Under the pieces are notes generated by a model. That model had not been told where the DNA came from and did no database searches. It saw only the letters and a list, made by a program, of their open reading frames with translations. The position numbers and the translations under genes are program-made. From contig OZ023193.1 in NCBI GenBank assembly GCA_963995505.1, positions 7,214,521 to 7,278,520 on the forward strand: 64,000 bases of DNA. Reading direction: 5' to 3'. Positions 18,627-30,205 of this stretch are shown here, piece by piece (the first letter of the stretch is position 1; every line of letters starts with the position of its first letter). The DNA is from Hypericum androsaemum (Eukaryota > Streptophyta > Magnoliopsida > Malpighiales > Hypericaceae).

Positions 18627-21256
18627 CAGATAGTGACGTTAATGTGTCGATAGAGATACCGAGTGAGATGCCGAGTGATATCGTTGAGGATCCAGTTGTT
18701 GAGATCCCGAATAACGCTTCTGGTATGCCACATCCCAACAACACCACCACCCCCCAGACAACATTAGCTAAGGACTGCATGAAGTTGTATGAAGATGAAA
18801 AGGAAAAATTGAAAAGATCCCCCCCCATAGGACAACATTAGCTAAGGACTGCATGAAGTTGTATGAAGTAAAAAGACAAAATTGAAAAGATTGATGAAAA
18901 ATTAGAGGTTGTGTTTCACCACGGATACATGGACATCAATTCAGAATCTAAATTATATGTGTTTGACGGGTCACTGGATTGATAAAGATTGGGTTTATCA
19001 GAAAAGGTGATAAATTTTTACCCAAACGCGGATCACAAGGGTGAAACAATTGGAGATGCTATTGAATCTTGCTTGATTGATTGGGGTATTGAAAAGATTT
19101 TAACTATTACAGTTGACAATGTTAGCTTAAATGATGCGGCAATTTGCACATTGAAGTCATCCACTGGTTATAAGCTGAAAAATATCATATACAACTATGA
19201 CTTTTTGTACATGAGATGCTATGCACATATTCTCAATTTGGTTGTTCAAAGTGGATTGAAAGAGCTAAATGAGTCAGTTGTAAAAATTCAAAGAGCGGTG
19301 AAGTATGTGAAGTCTTCTCCGGCTAGAGAAAAACTTTTCAATGCATGTGTGAAGGCTGTGGTCATTGAGAGTAAGAGATGGCTGAGTTTGGATCTGGAAA
19401 CGAGGTGAAATTCCACATACCTAATGTTGGAGGCTGCCGAGAAATATGAGCATGCATTTAGTCGCTTAGAAAGAGATGATGAAAATTTTGTTGTCTACTT
19501 CTATTCCGGAGATGTTGATGATGAGCTGAGGGTGAGGCCATTGCTAAAAATGTTACTTATAGAAGAACTATACTTGGTAGGCCTCCTAAGAGGGTTGATT
19601 GCGACAATGCAATGTACCTAATCAAATTCTTGAAGATGTTCTATGATGTGACTGTGAAATTTTCAGTAAGCAGTAGCGTCACAGTGAATGAGTCCCCTTG
19701 CATGAAGTTGTAAACATCGAATCAATTTTGATGAAAATGTTTCTTTCAGAAATTCTATTGATATGAATCTTAGTAGCCTTATAAAGTAATAATCTGACCA
19801 ATTATGAGAGCATGTGCAAAGCAATTCAAGTTATAATTTTGTGGGCTGATTTCCAAGCATACTTTGTAGAGTTGGGCTCAAGCACATTTACTAAAGTCCA
19901 TTGATCAAGAGCCACGAAATTTAGCTGGGTTTATGAGGTTAATACAAGTTCTAGAAGGTCCATTTAGCAGCAAAGATCCACAAGAGTTATTCTCTCTGAT
20001 TTGGGCATTCTATTTAGGAAGTTTATTTTAGCCATTAGTTTTGATTAGGAAGTTATATTCTAGCAACTCTTGACTTATTTAGATTGTTTGTCACGTGTGT
20101 AGCCTTCTTAAAAGGCAGAGATTTGTTTCCTTTTTAGTTTCTCTTTTTAGCCAGATTTTAATTCCTTTTTAGGAGATGCTTGATTAGGAATCTCTTTGTA
20201 ATATTAAGCCTAATTATAGAGGCTTGTGCAATGAGAAGAGAGACATTATTGATTGAAAAATGTGGGATTTGCTCTCTTGGTTCTTCGAAACTGTCCGAAC
20301 ACAACAGAGCAATTTTGTTGAGTTCTACTTTGACTTATCAAGCGGCTCTTCATCACCGTTTGTGGCATCATCAACATATCAAGGTTCTTTGTTTTAACTC
20401 AAACAGCGGGTTGCGGTCTTAATACCAAGGTTCTTATTTGGTTGTGAGCATCAGGTCAAGATCTTCATCACGAACTGATCTAGAATGATCTGAAATTTCA
20501 TGCTTTGTGGCCGGATCTCGTCGCATCATTGGCGGGGTTCGTATCATCTATTTTGGAAAGTATTTGTTCAAAGATGATGGTGAAGTTCACCAAGTATTGG
20601 GGATTATTTAAATCCATTAATGGGTTGCTTTATATTGCCATTATCTTGGATCCCCGATACAAGATCCTTTAAGTACTCATTTGAAAAAATATACAATGAA
20701 GAAAAGCCAAAGAATGTCTGGAAAGTATTGATGCAATGTTTGCTCGGCTGTACGAGCAATATCAAGATCATTCTCGCAAGTCTCTAGCTGTTGTTGCTTT
20801 CTCTAGCTCAACCCTAGCTGACATTGAAATGGGGGATGACGATTTTCAGGAGGATGATCTGGTTTTGGGCTCATCAACTCGGGATCAATGGGATAAGCAA
20901 ATAAGGGTGGATAAGCAAGTTGACAAAAGTACTGATTTGACTAAGTATTTAAGTGATCCTGTGGAAGAGAATGTCAACTTTGACTTATTGAGTTGGTGGG
21001 AAGTGAACGCATCCAAGTACCCAATCATTGCCAAAATTGTACAGATGTGCTAGCAATTTCCTTGTCCACTGTTGTATAAGAATAAGCTTTTAGCACAGGT
21101 GGACGAGTGCTTGATCCTTATCGAAGTTCTTTGAAGCCAAAAATCGTGCAAGCACTTTTGTGCTCTCAAAATTGGTTGACGAGTAAGCCTCCAACTAGTG
21201 CATATAAAATTGAAGACCCATTGGAGGACAACAACTTCATTGTAGGTTAGCCTCAA
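18627..21256 (+). pseudogene. hAT transposase pseudogene 1
   Basis: After an acceptor-like TTACAG, the frame reads DSDVNVSIEIPSEMPSDI and is soon broken. A 73-bp stretch containing ACATTAGCTAAGGACTGCAT is repeated (18768 and 18835). The frame 18989-19408 carries hAT core motifs: LTITVDNVSLNDAAICTLK, then CYAHILNLVVQSGLKE and a KRWLSLDLETR-like end. The following part, 19424-19621, has MLEAAEKYEHAFSRLE. After the inserted LTR the frame continues with KFTKYWG and DPRYK (DUF4413-type). The dimerisation region DLLSWWEVNASKYPIIAKI lies at about 20976-21040. The BED zinc finger is not visible. Stops and frameshifts make it non-functional. Confidence 0.82.
19822..20568 (+). mobile_element. LTR-like insertion in hAT pseudogene 1 (probable solo LTR)
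   Basis: CAAAG occurs just before (19817-19821) and just after (20569-20573). Removing the insertion and one CAAAG restores a continuous hAT reading (ATGAGAGCATGTGC + AAAGATGATGGTGAAG). The body has LTR-like traits and shares CTTATCAAGCGG, CGTTTGTGGC and an end of the type GGTTCGTATCA with 4500-4957. The ends CAATTC...TTTGTT are not TG...CA, so some internal or flanking sequence may be included. The + sign gives the orientation in which it matches 4499-4957. Confidence 0.6.
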
Positions 21257-21260
21257 TCTG

Positions 21261-21849
21261 CCTATTATGTTATATTTATGTTTATTTAGGTTTGGCTTGA
21301 TAAAAATTGACTCTTTTCTTGATAATTTTGTGTAGAACTTGTAGGAAATCCAAAGTGATTCCAGTAAACTTCGACACTCTTAATTTATGTTGTGTTGTGT
21401 TCATTTCAGTTCTGAAGCTTATGTTGTGTGCATTTCAGTTCTGAAGGCCTCAAAGACAAGTGAAGCTGCTGGACAAACTTAAAGTTTGAGGCTCGGATGT
21501 ATTTTGAAGCATTTTGTTCCACATTAAAATTAAGTTGCTCCCTGACTTTTGATTGAAGCATTCTGTTGAAAATTTGGAATGATGAGTTTGAACTTGGTTG
21601 CTGTTTATGTTTAAATCTGGTTTTTTTATGTTGCAATTGATTTTTTTAAGTTTTGATCAACTTATAGTAAAACAGTTATTGGGCCACGGAAAAATGGGCC
21701 TAAAAATTGGTTGAGTTCTCAACCCGTCGCACCGCCACTCAAATTTTCCAAACCGATGTACCGCTGCACTGACACACTGTCGGTATTGGCGCTTACCGAT
21801 ACACCATCAGCTATGACAAGGGAAATTTTATCCCTTCGGTGGCAGGCCC
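21261..21849. other. Spacer with short direct repeat
   Basis: CATTTCAGTTCTGAAG occurs twice (21402 and 21431) within a small duplication. The stretch 21680-21830 is GC-richer (CGTCGCACCGCCAC) and might be a transposon end. No gene is supported. Confidence 0.4.
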
Positions 21850-23100
21850 ATTTTCGGGCCAAAATCCATGACACCGAAGTTACTCAGCCATAACAATTGT
21901 ACCATGAAAAACACTTGCAGAATCAATGTGGACAGGAGCATGCAAAGCCAACTCCAAATTTGCAATTTCATTACTCTCCTGCACATCATCATTAGAAATA
22001 CTACGTACCAAAGCAAGAGAGCTTGTATCACACAATGTACACTGCTCCTTCTCAACAACATCGCCATCTACATTAAGCACATCAAAGGAATTTGAGAGAG
22101 ACGCACCATTCCCCCGCCTTAAGCCAACTAAAGCCTCCGCTGCATTTTTATTTTGCCAAACCGGCTTGCCTTGCACAGCCCTCTTACCCTTGTATATTTC
22201 TCGTCACTTAGCTTCATCTTCTCTTGGCGGCAGCTTATGATAGTCCTCCTTAGAGTGACCAATGATCCTGCAATGCTCACAAAACCTTTGAAGGTCTTCA
22301 TAAATTAAGTCAACTATACAACTATCATGAACCAATTTCAATGAAACTTTGTCCCGAAGAGGCCAAGACAAATCCACCTCAACCAAGACATGATACACAG
22401 CACCATTAAAATAATTTAAACCAGCCTGGTCCAAGCGAATAGAAATCCCAGCTGCAGCAGCCAGCCCGAGAACAATGTCCGAGGCTACATGCTCCATGCT
22501 AATACCCTCCAACCTCACCCACACCTTTGCATAAAATGAAACATTTTTTTGCAGTTTGAAGTGAGGTTCCCAAGGCTGCAAGAACAATTTGCCTTGAGGA
22601 AGAGACCATGCAGAGGAACTCCACACCGTCTCTTTGTCCTTTTCTGAGACAAAGTCAAATCGAAGTATCCCATTCCAAGAGGTAGCATTTTAAAAGAATA
22701 AACCGTTCAGAACTTGGCAATAGACTGTCTCTACTCGAAAGATGAGCATGACTTTGATCCTTTTGGCATCACTAATCTAACAATGAAAGCTTTTTTGCCA
22801 AAGTTCATACAAACCGAAGATCGCTCTTCTTTAAGCAAAACAACAACAATATCATCCTCGATAATCAGTTTAATGTATTTGAGTCTGTAGATGAACGTGA
22901 TCAACATAAGTCTTTGCCTTTTCTGAAGAGGGCTGCTTAGTGATAGCATCATCAACCTTCGAGCTATTGAGCGGCTGTTCCAGGAGCGTAGCGTCCCTGG
23001 TTTCCTCATGAATAACATCAGATTCGATCATCAACATAGGAGCATGGCTATTACCCACCGCGGCAGCAGCTACACCCTCCTTGTCTCCGATCACGGCGCC
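21850..23100 (-). pseudogene. LINE (L1-type) ORF1 remnant with DUF4283 and zinc knuckle
   Basis: Read on the minus strand, the frame 23094-22870 is the N-terminal part. After a shift near 22700, WNGILRFDFVSEKDKETVW leads into WSLPQGKLFLQPWEPHF, FYAKVWVRLEGISMEH and YFNGAVYHVLVEVDLSWPL, a DUF4283-type domain. The knuckle reads CEHCRIIGHSKEDYHK: the CX2CX4H part is intact but the last cysteine is tyrosine. An in-frame stop at about 22204 is followed by a further open stretch with AEALVGLRRGNGASLSNSF. This is the usual ORF1 layout of plant L1 elements. No ORF2 follows it. Confidence 0.8.
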
Positions 23101-23739
23101 TTGAAATGGTGACCGTACATGGAGGGTAGAGATCCATAGTATTGCTGAAGTAGAGGCAATAAACCCGCTTGTAAAGCCAGATGAACCACGCTATCATACC
23201 CAAACACTATAATTTGACACTAGTATAAGAGAGAATAGAAAAACATCTCGATGATGGTAATTCCGGGATAGACTACACTAGAATAACCGCTACAAAAAAT
23301 ACCCGAAGATAGAGTGAAAAAATCAAAATTCGCATGAAATAGTTTGCATGTAATTATTAATGTCAAAACTACATCAATTATTCTAGTTAGTTTCCATCTT
23401 TTTATTTACTCCTTTTACCCATTTGCAAATACTTAGGGTTTCTTGTTTGGATTAAGTATAGCCGGCTTGTAATTGTTTTTTAAATGTTCGTGCTAGCGTG
23501 CATTGATTCGGCCACTCTGGCTATTCCCTATAGATAAGTTGGTTGGGTTGCTTCTTTGTCAAATCTAGCTAGAAGCTCTCGTAATCTTATTTTAGATTCA
23601 TTTAATTCAGAGATATGCTACGGCAAGTGAATTTAATTTTTATTGTAGCAATCGAGGGAAAAAATGTCCACTTATTTTATTAACCACGTGTTGAAACGTT
23701 AGAACGAGTATTTCGAGGTTAAACATCCTTCTTTAAATC
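23101..23739. other. Spacer
   Basis: AT-rich sequence with no supportable gene. TTTAGGGTT-type and GGCTTGTAATTG stretches are present, but I cannot assign them. Confidence 0.4.
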
Positions 23740-24010
23740 ATCTAGAAATAAATCAAGGCAGAAACGAAACAGAATATCTAACAAGGCATAATCATATTCT
23801 ATTGTCAAAGCATATTTAGAGAGAGAATCTATCGCCTAATTCCCTTCTCTAAAGGTGTGCAATATTTGTGTTGTCCAGTTTCGACCAATAAGTTCCTGAG
23901 CCCGACTAATGAGGTCGGCCAATAAATACTCCCGTGCAACATCTCGCTCGACACACAGAAGAGTTAGGGATGAATATACCTCAATAAATATCATCTAAAA
24001 GTCACGCTTT
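23740..24010 (-). pseudogene. RNase H-like fragment of a LINE ORF2
   Basis: On the minus strand the reading LLADLISRAQELIGRNWTT is followed by QILHTFREGN, a stop, then AIDSLSKYAL. The layout, with a basic helix before 'REGN-x-AxD-LA', is that of the C-terminal RNase H domain (RVT_3) of plant LINEs, ending with the last catalytic Asp. Only the tail of the domain is present. It lies upstream, in minus sense, of the ORF1 remnant, so it belongs to a different LINE copy. Confidence 0.5.
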
Positions 24011-24177
24011 CATGTCAGCTCAAATTCTAACACAAGAACCCAAAATTCAGATGCCAAAAAACTCCATAAATAACTCCAAAAAATGTTGGTCAATAATTAC
24101 TTATAAAAAAATGTTAGTCAATAACTCGACTGTATAACCCATTCGCATAGGGGCCAGAAATATCCCTTTTAAAAAAG

Positions 24178-25561
24178 AAAAATTTGTCCTGAGATTCCTG
24201 GTTTATGTCACAATTAAAACTAGGGTTCTTGCTATTCAAAATATTATTTTGATGTTCCTATTTTTTGTAAAAATATTGGTCCCAGGTCTCTGACTAATGT
24301 TAGCACTCGATTTTCTCTTTTTTAGTCATATGAAATAACATTTATACCCTTACACAAAAAAAATTATGGTCAACCTCACGAACAAGAACACTTCTAATTA
24401 ATTAAACAACAAACTAATCCATACCAGAAATCCAAAAAGCCACTAGTCATTGCACGCATTTAGGAAATCTAAGAAAAACAACTACATCAACTACTAAACT
24501 CTTTCTTGAAAATGATTTCAGCATCGACTACTAAGAACAACAACTACATCAACTCGTCATCCCTTTGTCAAAAATCAAGTATATAAACCAAGAACTCCAA
24601 AAATCCTTCGTCCATCTGTCAAAAATCAACCATAACTAAAAACACATAATCGCTCCCAAGACTCATCTTCCTCAATCAACTAAGGCCCATCCGTCATCAC
24701 TCTCGGTGGCGGCGATGGGAGGCAGGAACGGGCGGCAGTCTTCTCTTCGAAACCCTTGGTCCAGAATCTGTCTAATTTAGGTGGGACGATCATCTCGGCG
24801 GTGGCGGTCTTCTCTTCGAAACTCTCGGTCCAGAATCTATCTAATTTCGCTTCAACAGATCTGACGTCGCAGTTGTTTGGATGGGTATGCTTCATAAGCT
24901 AGATCACCGCCGTCGCCGCAGTTGTTGTCACCGCCGTCGTTTTTGTATTGGCCGTTGTTGTGAGAAGCTAGATTTGACCGTGACCATTGTTGTCGCCGCC
25001 GCCGCCATGGCCAAGAGGTCACCTCTATACTCCATCGACATCTCCAGATTCTCCATCTCCGACGAAAAGGCCGCCGACGTGGGACCTTCTGCTTGATATC
25101 CCCGATTACTTGGGATTACCATTCGCCCGCTTTCTCCCACCTTCTACATCACGGAGGTGGCGGCGCTTGTAGTCGAGGAGGAAGGAGACCACGAGCTCTT
25201 GTAGTCGATTCCATTTGGAAGCTCAACATGAATGGTTTTGAATGGTGAATTGTAGCCAACGGCGGTGGATTTTTTTGATGGAATTTTTGTCGATTATGTG
25301 ATTAGTTTTCTGGGTTGGTATTACGAGTGTTCTTGAGTTGATTTAGAGGTTGAAGAAGGAGATAATTTTTTGTTTTTTGTGTAAGAGTATTAAGATTATT
25401 TTAGATGACAAAAATTTAAAAAACTGTGTGCTGACATAATCGAGAGATCCGAGATCAATATTTTTACAAAATATAGGGACGGTAAGATAATATTTTGAAT
25501 AACAGGGACCTTAGTATTAATTAGTAATTACGACATAAACCGGTCCCGAGAACAATTACCC
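24178..25561. mobile_element. Long-TIR Mutator-like element (non-autonomous, 1.4 kb)
   Basis: The first ~140 bp and the last ~140 bp are inverted copies. Shared stretches include CC(T/G)GTTTATGTC, TATTCAAAATATTAT, TTTTGTAAAAATATTG and TAGCAC/CAGCAC. The flanks TTAAAAAAG (24169-24177) and TTAAAAAAA (25562-25570) form a 9-bp target duplication with one mismatch. The core at 24680-25200 is GC-rich, with GCCGCCGTCG runs. It contains a direct repeat: TTCTCTTCGAAAC(C)CTTGGTCCAG recurs about 70 bp on. Small frames in the core have no recognisable domain. Confidence 0.75.
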
Positions 25562-25570
25562 TTAAAAAAA

Positions 25571-26198
25571 TATAGTCTTCTATGTTCGATCTGCCACTAA
25601 ATTTATTCGTGACCCCTTGCATAATCGCACGTGTTTTACGTTTATGGTATGAGCCTTGTCTGTCAATATCTCGTGGGCTTTTATCCGGTTTAAATAAGGG
25701 ATCATTTTGGGCTTTTTGTTCTGACTTTTTGTTCATGGATCTTGAGGCTCAAAGCCTGTAAAAAACAATGATTCAAGTCCAGTAGGACAATTGTTTGAAT
25801 AGTGGCGAATTCTTCTAACAATTAATACTCTATTCATAAGAATTTAAACTCAAAATATTTTAGTTAAGTTAAAATTGATCTAAATTTTTCCGGTAATTTT
25901 CTTATCGCATGGTAATCTTTCAATTTTTTTATTTTTTATTTACTAATTTCATACTTTTTACTTTTATAATTAAAAAAGTAATGAAATTTCGAACAAATAG
26001 AAAATTGGATGATGACTTTAGGAGCAAATTTGACACTTCAATTTTTTATAAATTCCTTTTAATTTTTCTTAAACTTCCTTTTAATTTTTTGTACCTTTCA
26101 TGTAAAGTTATAATTAAACAGAAAGTATATTATTTCAAGAAGTTAAGCTAGCACATTAATTGACCTTGTCTTAATTTCCCAATAAATGCCTTCCTTCC
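25571..26198. other. Upstream region of DUF247 copy 3
   Basis: AT-rich. A frame at 25909-26151 is low-complexity (F, L, I, K) and not credible as a gene. No TATA arrangement like those of the other three copies was recognised. Confidence 0.4.
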
Positions 26199-26738
26199 TT
26201 GACTCCTTCCTCACTAACTACACAAGAAAAAAACTATCACAACCTGAAAATAATGTTCGTACTTGTAAATTATCACCTAAACCACACATCCGCTTCGAGG
26301 TTCCAATTCACCATTTCTTCCACTAATCCAAGCGATCCAAACTTCGACGAACGAAAATGGATCATCAACATCCTTAGGACCCTCGAAGATAAGCTAGAAT
26401 TTTATGAACCCGAAGCTCGAGTCTCAGTTTTCAATGTACCTACAGCCCTGATGACCAGCGACCCTGAATCCCACGTTCCACAACAAGTATCAATAGGTCC
26501 GTATCACTGCAAGAACCCGGATCTCTGCGAGATGCAACGGTACAAGCTCACGGCCGCAAAACGAATCCGAACGCAATTCAATTCGGGTATTAAGTTCCAA
26601 GACATTGTTGATGAATTAGCGAAGCTTGATGTGGATGTTAGAGCATGTTACCATCGGTTGCTCGAATTTAACCACGAGATATTGGCTTGGATGATGGCGA
26701 TTGATGCCTGTTTCTTGCTGGAGTTCCTCGAAGTGTTT

Positions 26739-26743
26739 GCATG
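26739..26743 (+). repeat. Target-site duplication GCATG (left copy)
   Basis: GCATG at 26739-26743 is repeated at 34414-34418. Removing the element and one copy restores the reading GTG TTT GCA TGG ATA CCG across the gene, which confirms the insertion limits. Confidence 0.92.
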
Positions 26744-27992
26744 TGTTGGAACAAATATTAGTAAATTATGGTAAGAGCATGTAAATATAAATCGTAAGCA
26801 TATAAAGAGAGGAGTTTAGAGGATGCTCACGATCACACTTGTAGGTAAGTGTGTAACACCTTCGTCTTCAAGTTAGGACTTCGGATTGAATCCTGGACGA
26901 GGCCACAGTTTAACCGTGTGCCCTTAAACTCTTATTACCCGCCTATATGCTTCAGGCCTCCGTGGGTAATAAAGCTCCCAAGGTACAACGCCCAACCACG
27001 AGTACTATAGGAAGTACTGTAGCACACCTTTCGAACCTTTCGTAGCCTTAGAACTCCGACACAATGAAAGTGAGAAATGCTATGCTAAGGAGGGAGAAGT
27101 AGAGAGCTCTGAAGAGATGAAGAGCTGGGGTGATTTGGAATGAAAGAGGAGGGCTCCTTTTATAGGGGCCTAGGACCTCCAACATTCAAATCCGGATTTA
27201 ATAAGGCCATTAACCTACCCAATAAATGGGCTGTTACAAGACCCAAAAAAATTCCATATTTATTTGGCTGTTATCCCATTTATTGGTATGAATTTTAAAT
27301 TTGAAATTTAAATTCAAAGCCACCTGGAAGGAGAAGAAGGTTCCAGAGCGTGGCTTGTCCAAACGGAAGCCCAGAGGACTTTTTGGGCCTAGGATCGCTA
27401 GAACAAGTCCAACCCAACTCTAAAAAGATAAGGCCCTGGAACCTGAAATAATTTCCACAAACCTACAATCCTGCAACCCGTAACCCGCACCCCGTAACCC
27501 GCACCCGAGCCCGAGCCCGGCCTGGCCCGGGATGGGGCAGGACGCGCGCGTGCGTGCGTGCAGAGCCGAGCCGGCCGGACGGACAAACGGACAGCGCGAG
27601 AAGTCTCTCCCTTCTCCACCAGTTTACCCATGCTAGACTTCTTATCCCTTATAAACTTGTCTCAGCATGGTGCACTAACCAATGTGGGATTGTGCTTATT
27701 TTAATAACAACCATACCACTTTAAAGCTAATTTTTATTCACCCCGAGAATTAGATTTTTGTAAGTGTTATATATCGTTACGAATCTCTATCAACGAGCTT
27801 CGTATTGATCTCACAAACACCCAAAATCAATTGGTGTGACCTTCAATTAAATTAGCTCAAAGTTGCCCACTAAGTACTTAGTTATTATATTTAATTAGGA
27901 TTCTTCCTTTAATTAAATATTTGGGCCAAAGTCCAATACACTCAGTTGTATTGGGTCATCTCTTCCTTGGTTAATAAACCAATTCTCCAACA
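26744..27992 (-). repeat. 3' LTR of Copia element B
   Basis: This LTR is 1249 bp with TG...CA ends. On the minus strand a polypurine tract, ATGTGGGCGAT, lies just before its first base. It holds about 143 bp (26829-26972) absent from the other LTR. The middle has CGCGCGTGCGTGCGTG and CCCGAGCCCGAG runs that create spurious frames. Confidence 0.9.
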
Positions 27993-28588
27993 ATCGCCCA
28001 CATGAATGCAAAATGGCTTGTATGACATGAGCCTACCAATGCTACACGCAACTTGGAGTTCTGCGAGAATTTGTTGCATCAGGAAAGGTGGTTGAAAACC
28101 TTGAACCTTCCTTAGTGAAATACCTTCGGATATACTTGCCAACCAATGGACGTGATGTCTTGAACTGTTCGGCATTTTTATGTATACCAAGACAAAGGTA
28201 CTCACACAACTCCTTCTCAAACCACTACTTGGTTCTTTCGTTGTTGTTCATTTTGGCCATGGACTGCCTTGGAAACTTTATCGAATGCTCTAGAGATTTA
28301 GCCCTTAACTCATCTCATTGAAGCGGCCCCTTCACATTCTTTATAAGTGATCTCTTATAAGGAGTATCCTGCCATACCCTACTTATATATACTTGAAATA
28401 TAAGGATCATTAAAAGCTTAAAGCTTAACCTTCACATGGACAGGTCTATCACTCTTTCATCATAGGAATAGGAAAGGAACTCAATTTTCCGAGTGCTTTG
28501 TTCGACCCTAGCCTCACAATTCGGTTGTCCCTTTGAACCTGCAGATCGGGGTTTACGATCCAGGTTGGGTTGCCATCATGGGTTTAGA
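27993..28588. other. 3' untranslated part of Copia element B
   Basis: This lies between the RNase H stop and the 3' LTR of the minus-strand element. The small frames here are not conserved and have no domain. Confidence 0.6.
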
Positions 28589-30205
28589 TCATTTCGTGGG
28601 CTTTAACCCCATTCCCCTCGATGATACCTCAACTTGGTCTCTCGTTAGACCTTTAGTTAATGGATCTGCGATATTCTCTTTTGACTTTACATAGTCTAAA
28701 GATATCACACCCGTTCTCAATAACATTTTTACGGATTTATGTCTACGACGTATGTGTCTAGACTTTCTATTATACACATTGTTTTGTGCTCTTTCGATAG
28801 CTGATTGACTATTACAGTGCACGCTAATGGGAAGCACTGGTTTTGACCACATCGGGATGTCCTCCAAGAAACTTCAGAGCCAATCCCCCTCTTCAGCTGC
28901 TAGATCCAACGCTATGAATTCTGATTCCATAGTTGATCTAGCAATGCAAGTGTGTTTGCATGATCTCCACGAGACCGCTGCTCCTCCAAATATAAATATG
29001 TATCCGCTCGTGGATTTTATATTCTTGGAGTCCGAGATCCAGTTCGCGTCTGAATACTCTTCCAGAACGGCGGGATGTCTCGTATAGTGTAATCCATAGT
29101 TAGCAGTGTACCTTAGGTATCCAAGGACTCTAACTATCGCTTTCCAATATTCATAATTGGGATTACTCATATATCTCGATAACCTGTTTACCGAGTTTGC
29201 AATATCTGGTCTAGTACAGTCCATGAGGTACATTAGACTGCCTATAACTCTAGAATAATCTAGTTGTCTCACACTTTCTCCACGATTCTTGCAGAGACTT
29301 GACACCAATTCCATATGAGTTCTCGCAATTACATTGCTATCCTTATCGAATTTGTCAAGTATCTTTTCGACATAGTGACCTTGGGAAAGCGCGTAACCTT
29401 CTGAAGTCTTGGTGATTTTTATCCCAAGTATTACATCAGCTTGTCCCAAGTCTTTCATATCAAAATATTGCGACAACATTCTCTTGGTAATTTTGATATT
29501 ATCATTATTACCCACGATCAATATGTCATCTACATAGAGACAAACTATCACATAGTCGTTATCATCTCCTTTCACGTAGACACATTTATCACATTGGTTT
29601 ATCTGAAACTCGTTAGATAGTATTACACTATCAAACTTTTCGTGCCATTGTTTAGGTGCTTGTTTTAATCCATACAAGGATTTTACAAATTTACACACCT
29701 TATGTTCTTTACCTGGAACCACAAACCCTTCGGGTTATTCCATGTAAATCTCCTCTTCTAAATCTCCATTAAGGAAGGTCATCTTCACATCCACTTTGAT
29801 AGATCTCTAGGTCAAATAAAGCTGCCAAGGCTATGACTAACCTAATAGACGTTTTCCTGGAGACAGGAGCATATGTGTCAAAATAATCAACACCCTCATT
29901 TTGATTGAAGCCTTTAACAACAAGTCTTGTCTTGTACTTATCCACTGTACCATCAGGCTTCATCTTCCTTTTGAAGATCCACTAATGGCCTAATGGTTTA
30001 CTACCCGGAGGTAGATCTACTAGTTTCCAAATGTGATTATGTAAGATAGACTCTATCTCACTATTTACCGCTTCCTTCCAAAGAGCAGAGTCTGTATAGG
30101 ACATTGCTTCTTTGTAGATTACTAGATCCTTTTCTAATAGATATGTTAGGAAATCTGATCCGAAGGACTTTTCTTTCCTAGCCCTTTTCCCACATCTAGG
30201 TTCTT
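28589..30205 (-). pseudogene. Reverse transcriptase and RNase H of Copia element B
   Basis: The minus strand starts KPDGTVDKYKTRLVVKGFNQ and meets a one-base insertion in the QMDVK box near 29800 and a stop after EEIYME near 29735. It continues open from 29722 with [17 protein letters not shown], the catalytic box [11 protein letters not shown] and [18 protein letters not shown]. RNase H follows, with [26 protein letters not shown], a TGA in place of an expected codon near 28870, then HCNSQSAIERAQN and VKSKENIADPLTKGL. So there are about three lesions in an otherwise well-kept domain. Confidence 0.9.

Larger units (their letters stand above)
17455..21260 (+). mobile_element. hAT-type transposon remnant (RICESLEEPER-like), ends not fixed
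   Basis: The region has a CT-rich leader with a plausible donor site (TGAGGTAAGG at 17779) and acceptors (CTGCAG, GTGCAG). It then has an acidic coding start at about 18627 and broken hAT transposase blocks down to about 21250. A 747-bp LTR-like insertion interrupts it at 19822-20568. I could not fix the terminal inverted repeats or the 8-bp duplication expected for hAT, so the limits are approximate. Confidence 0.65.

Noticed and set aside
24680..25172. A host gene in the GC-rich patch
   Set aside because: Frames are short, overlap on both strands and lie inside a long-TIR transposon. No domain recognised.
25909..26151. 80-codon frame rich in Phe, Leu and Lys
   Set aside because: Low-complexity AT-rich sequence. 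The hydrophobic composition follows from base content.
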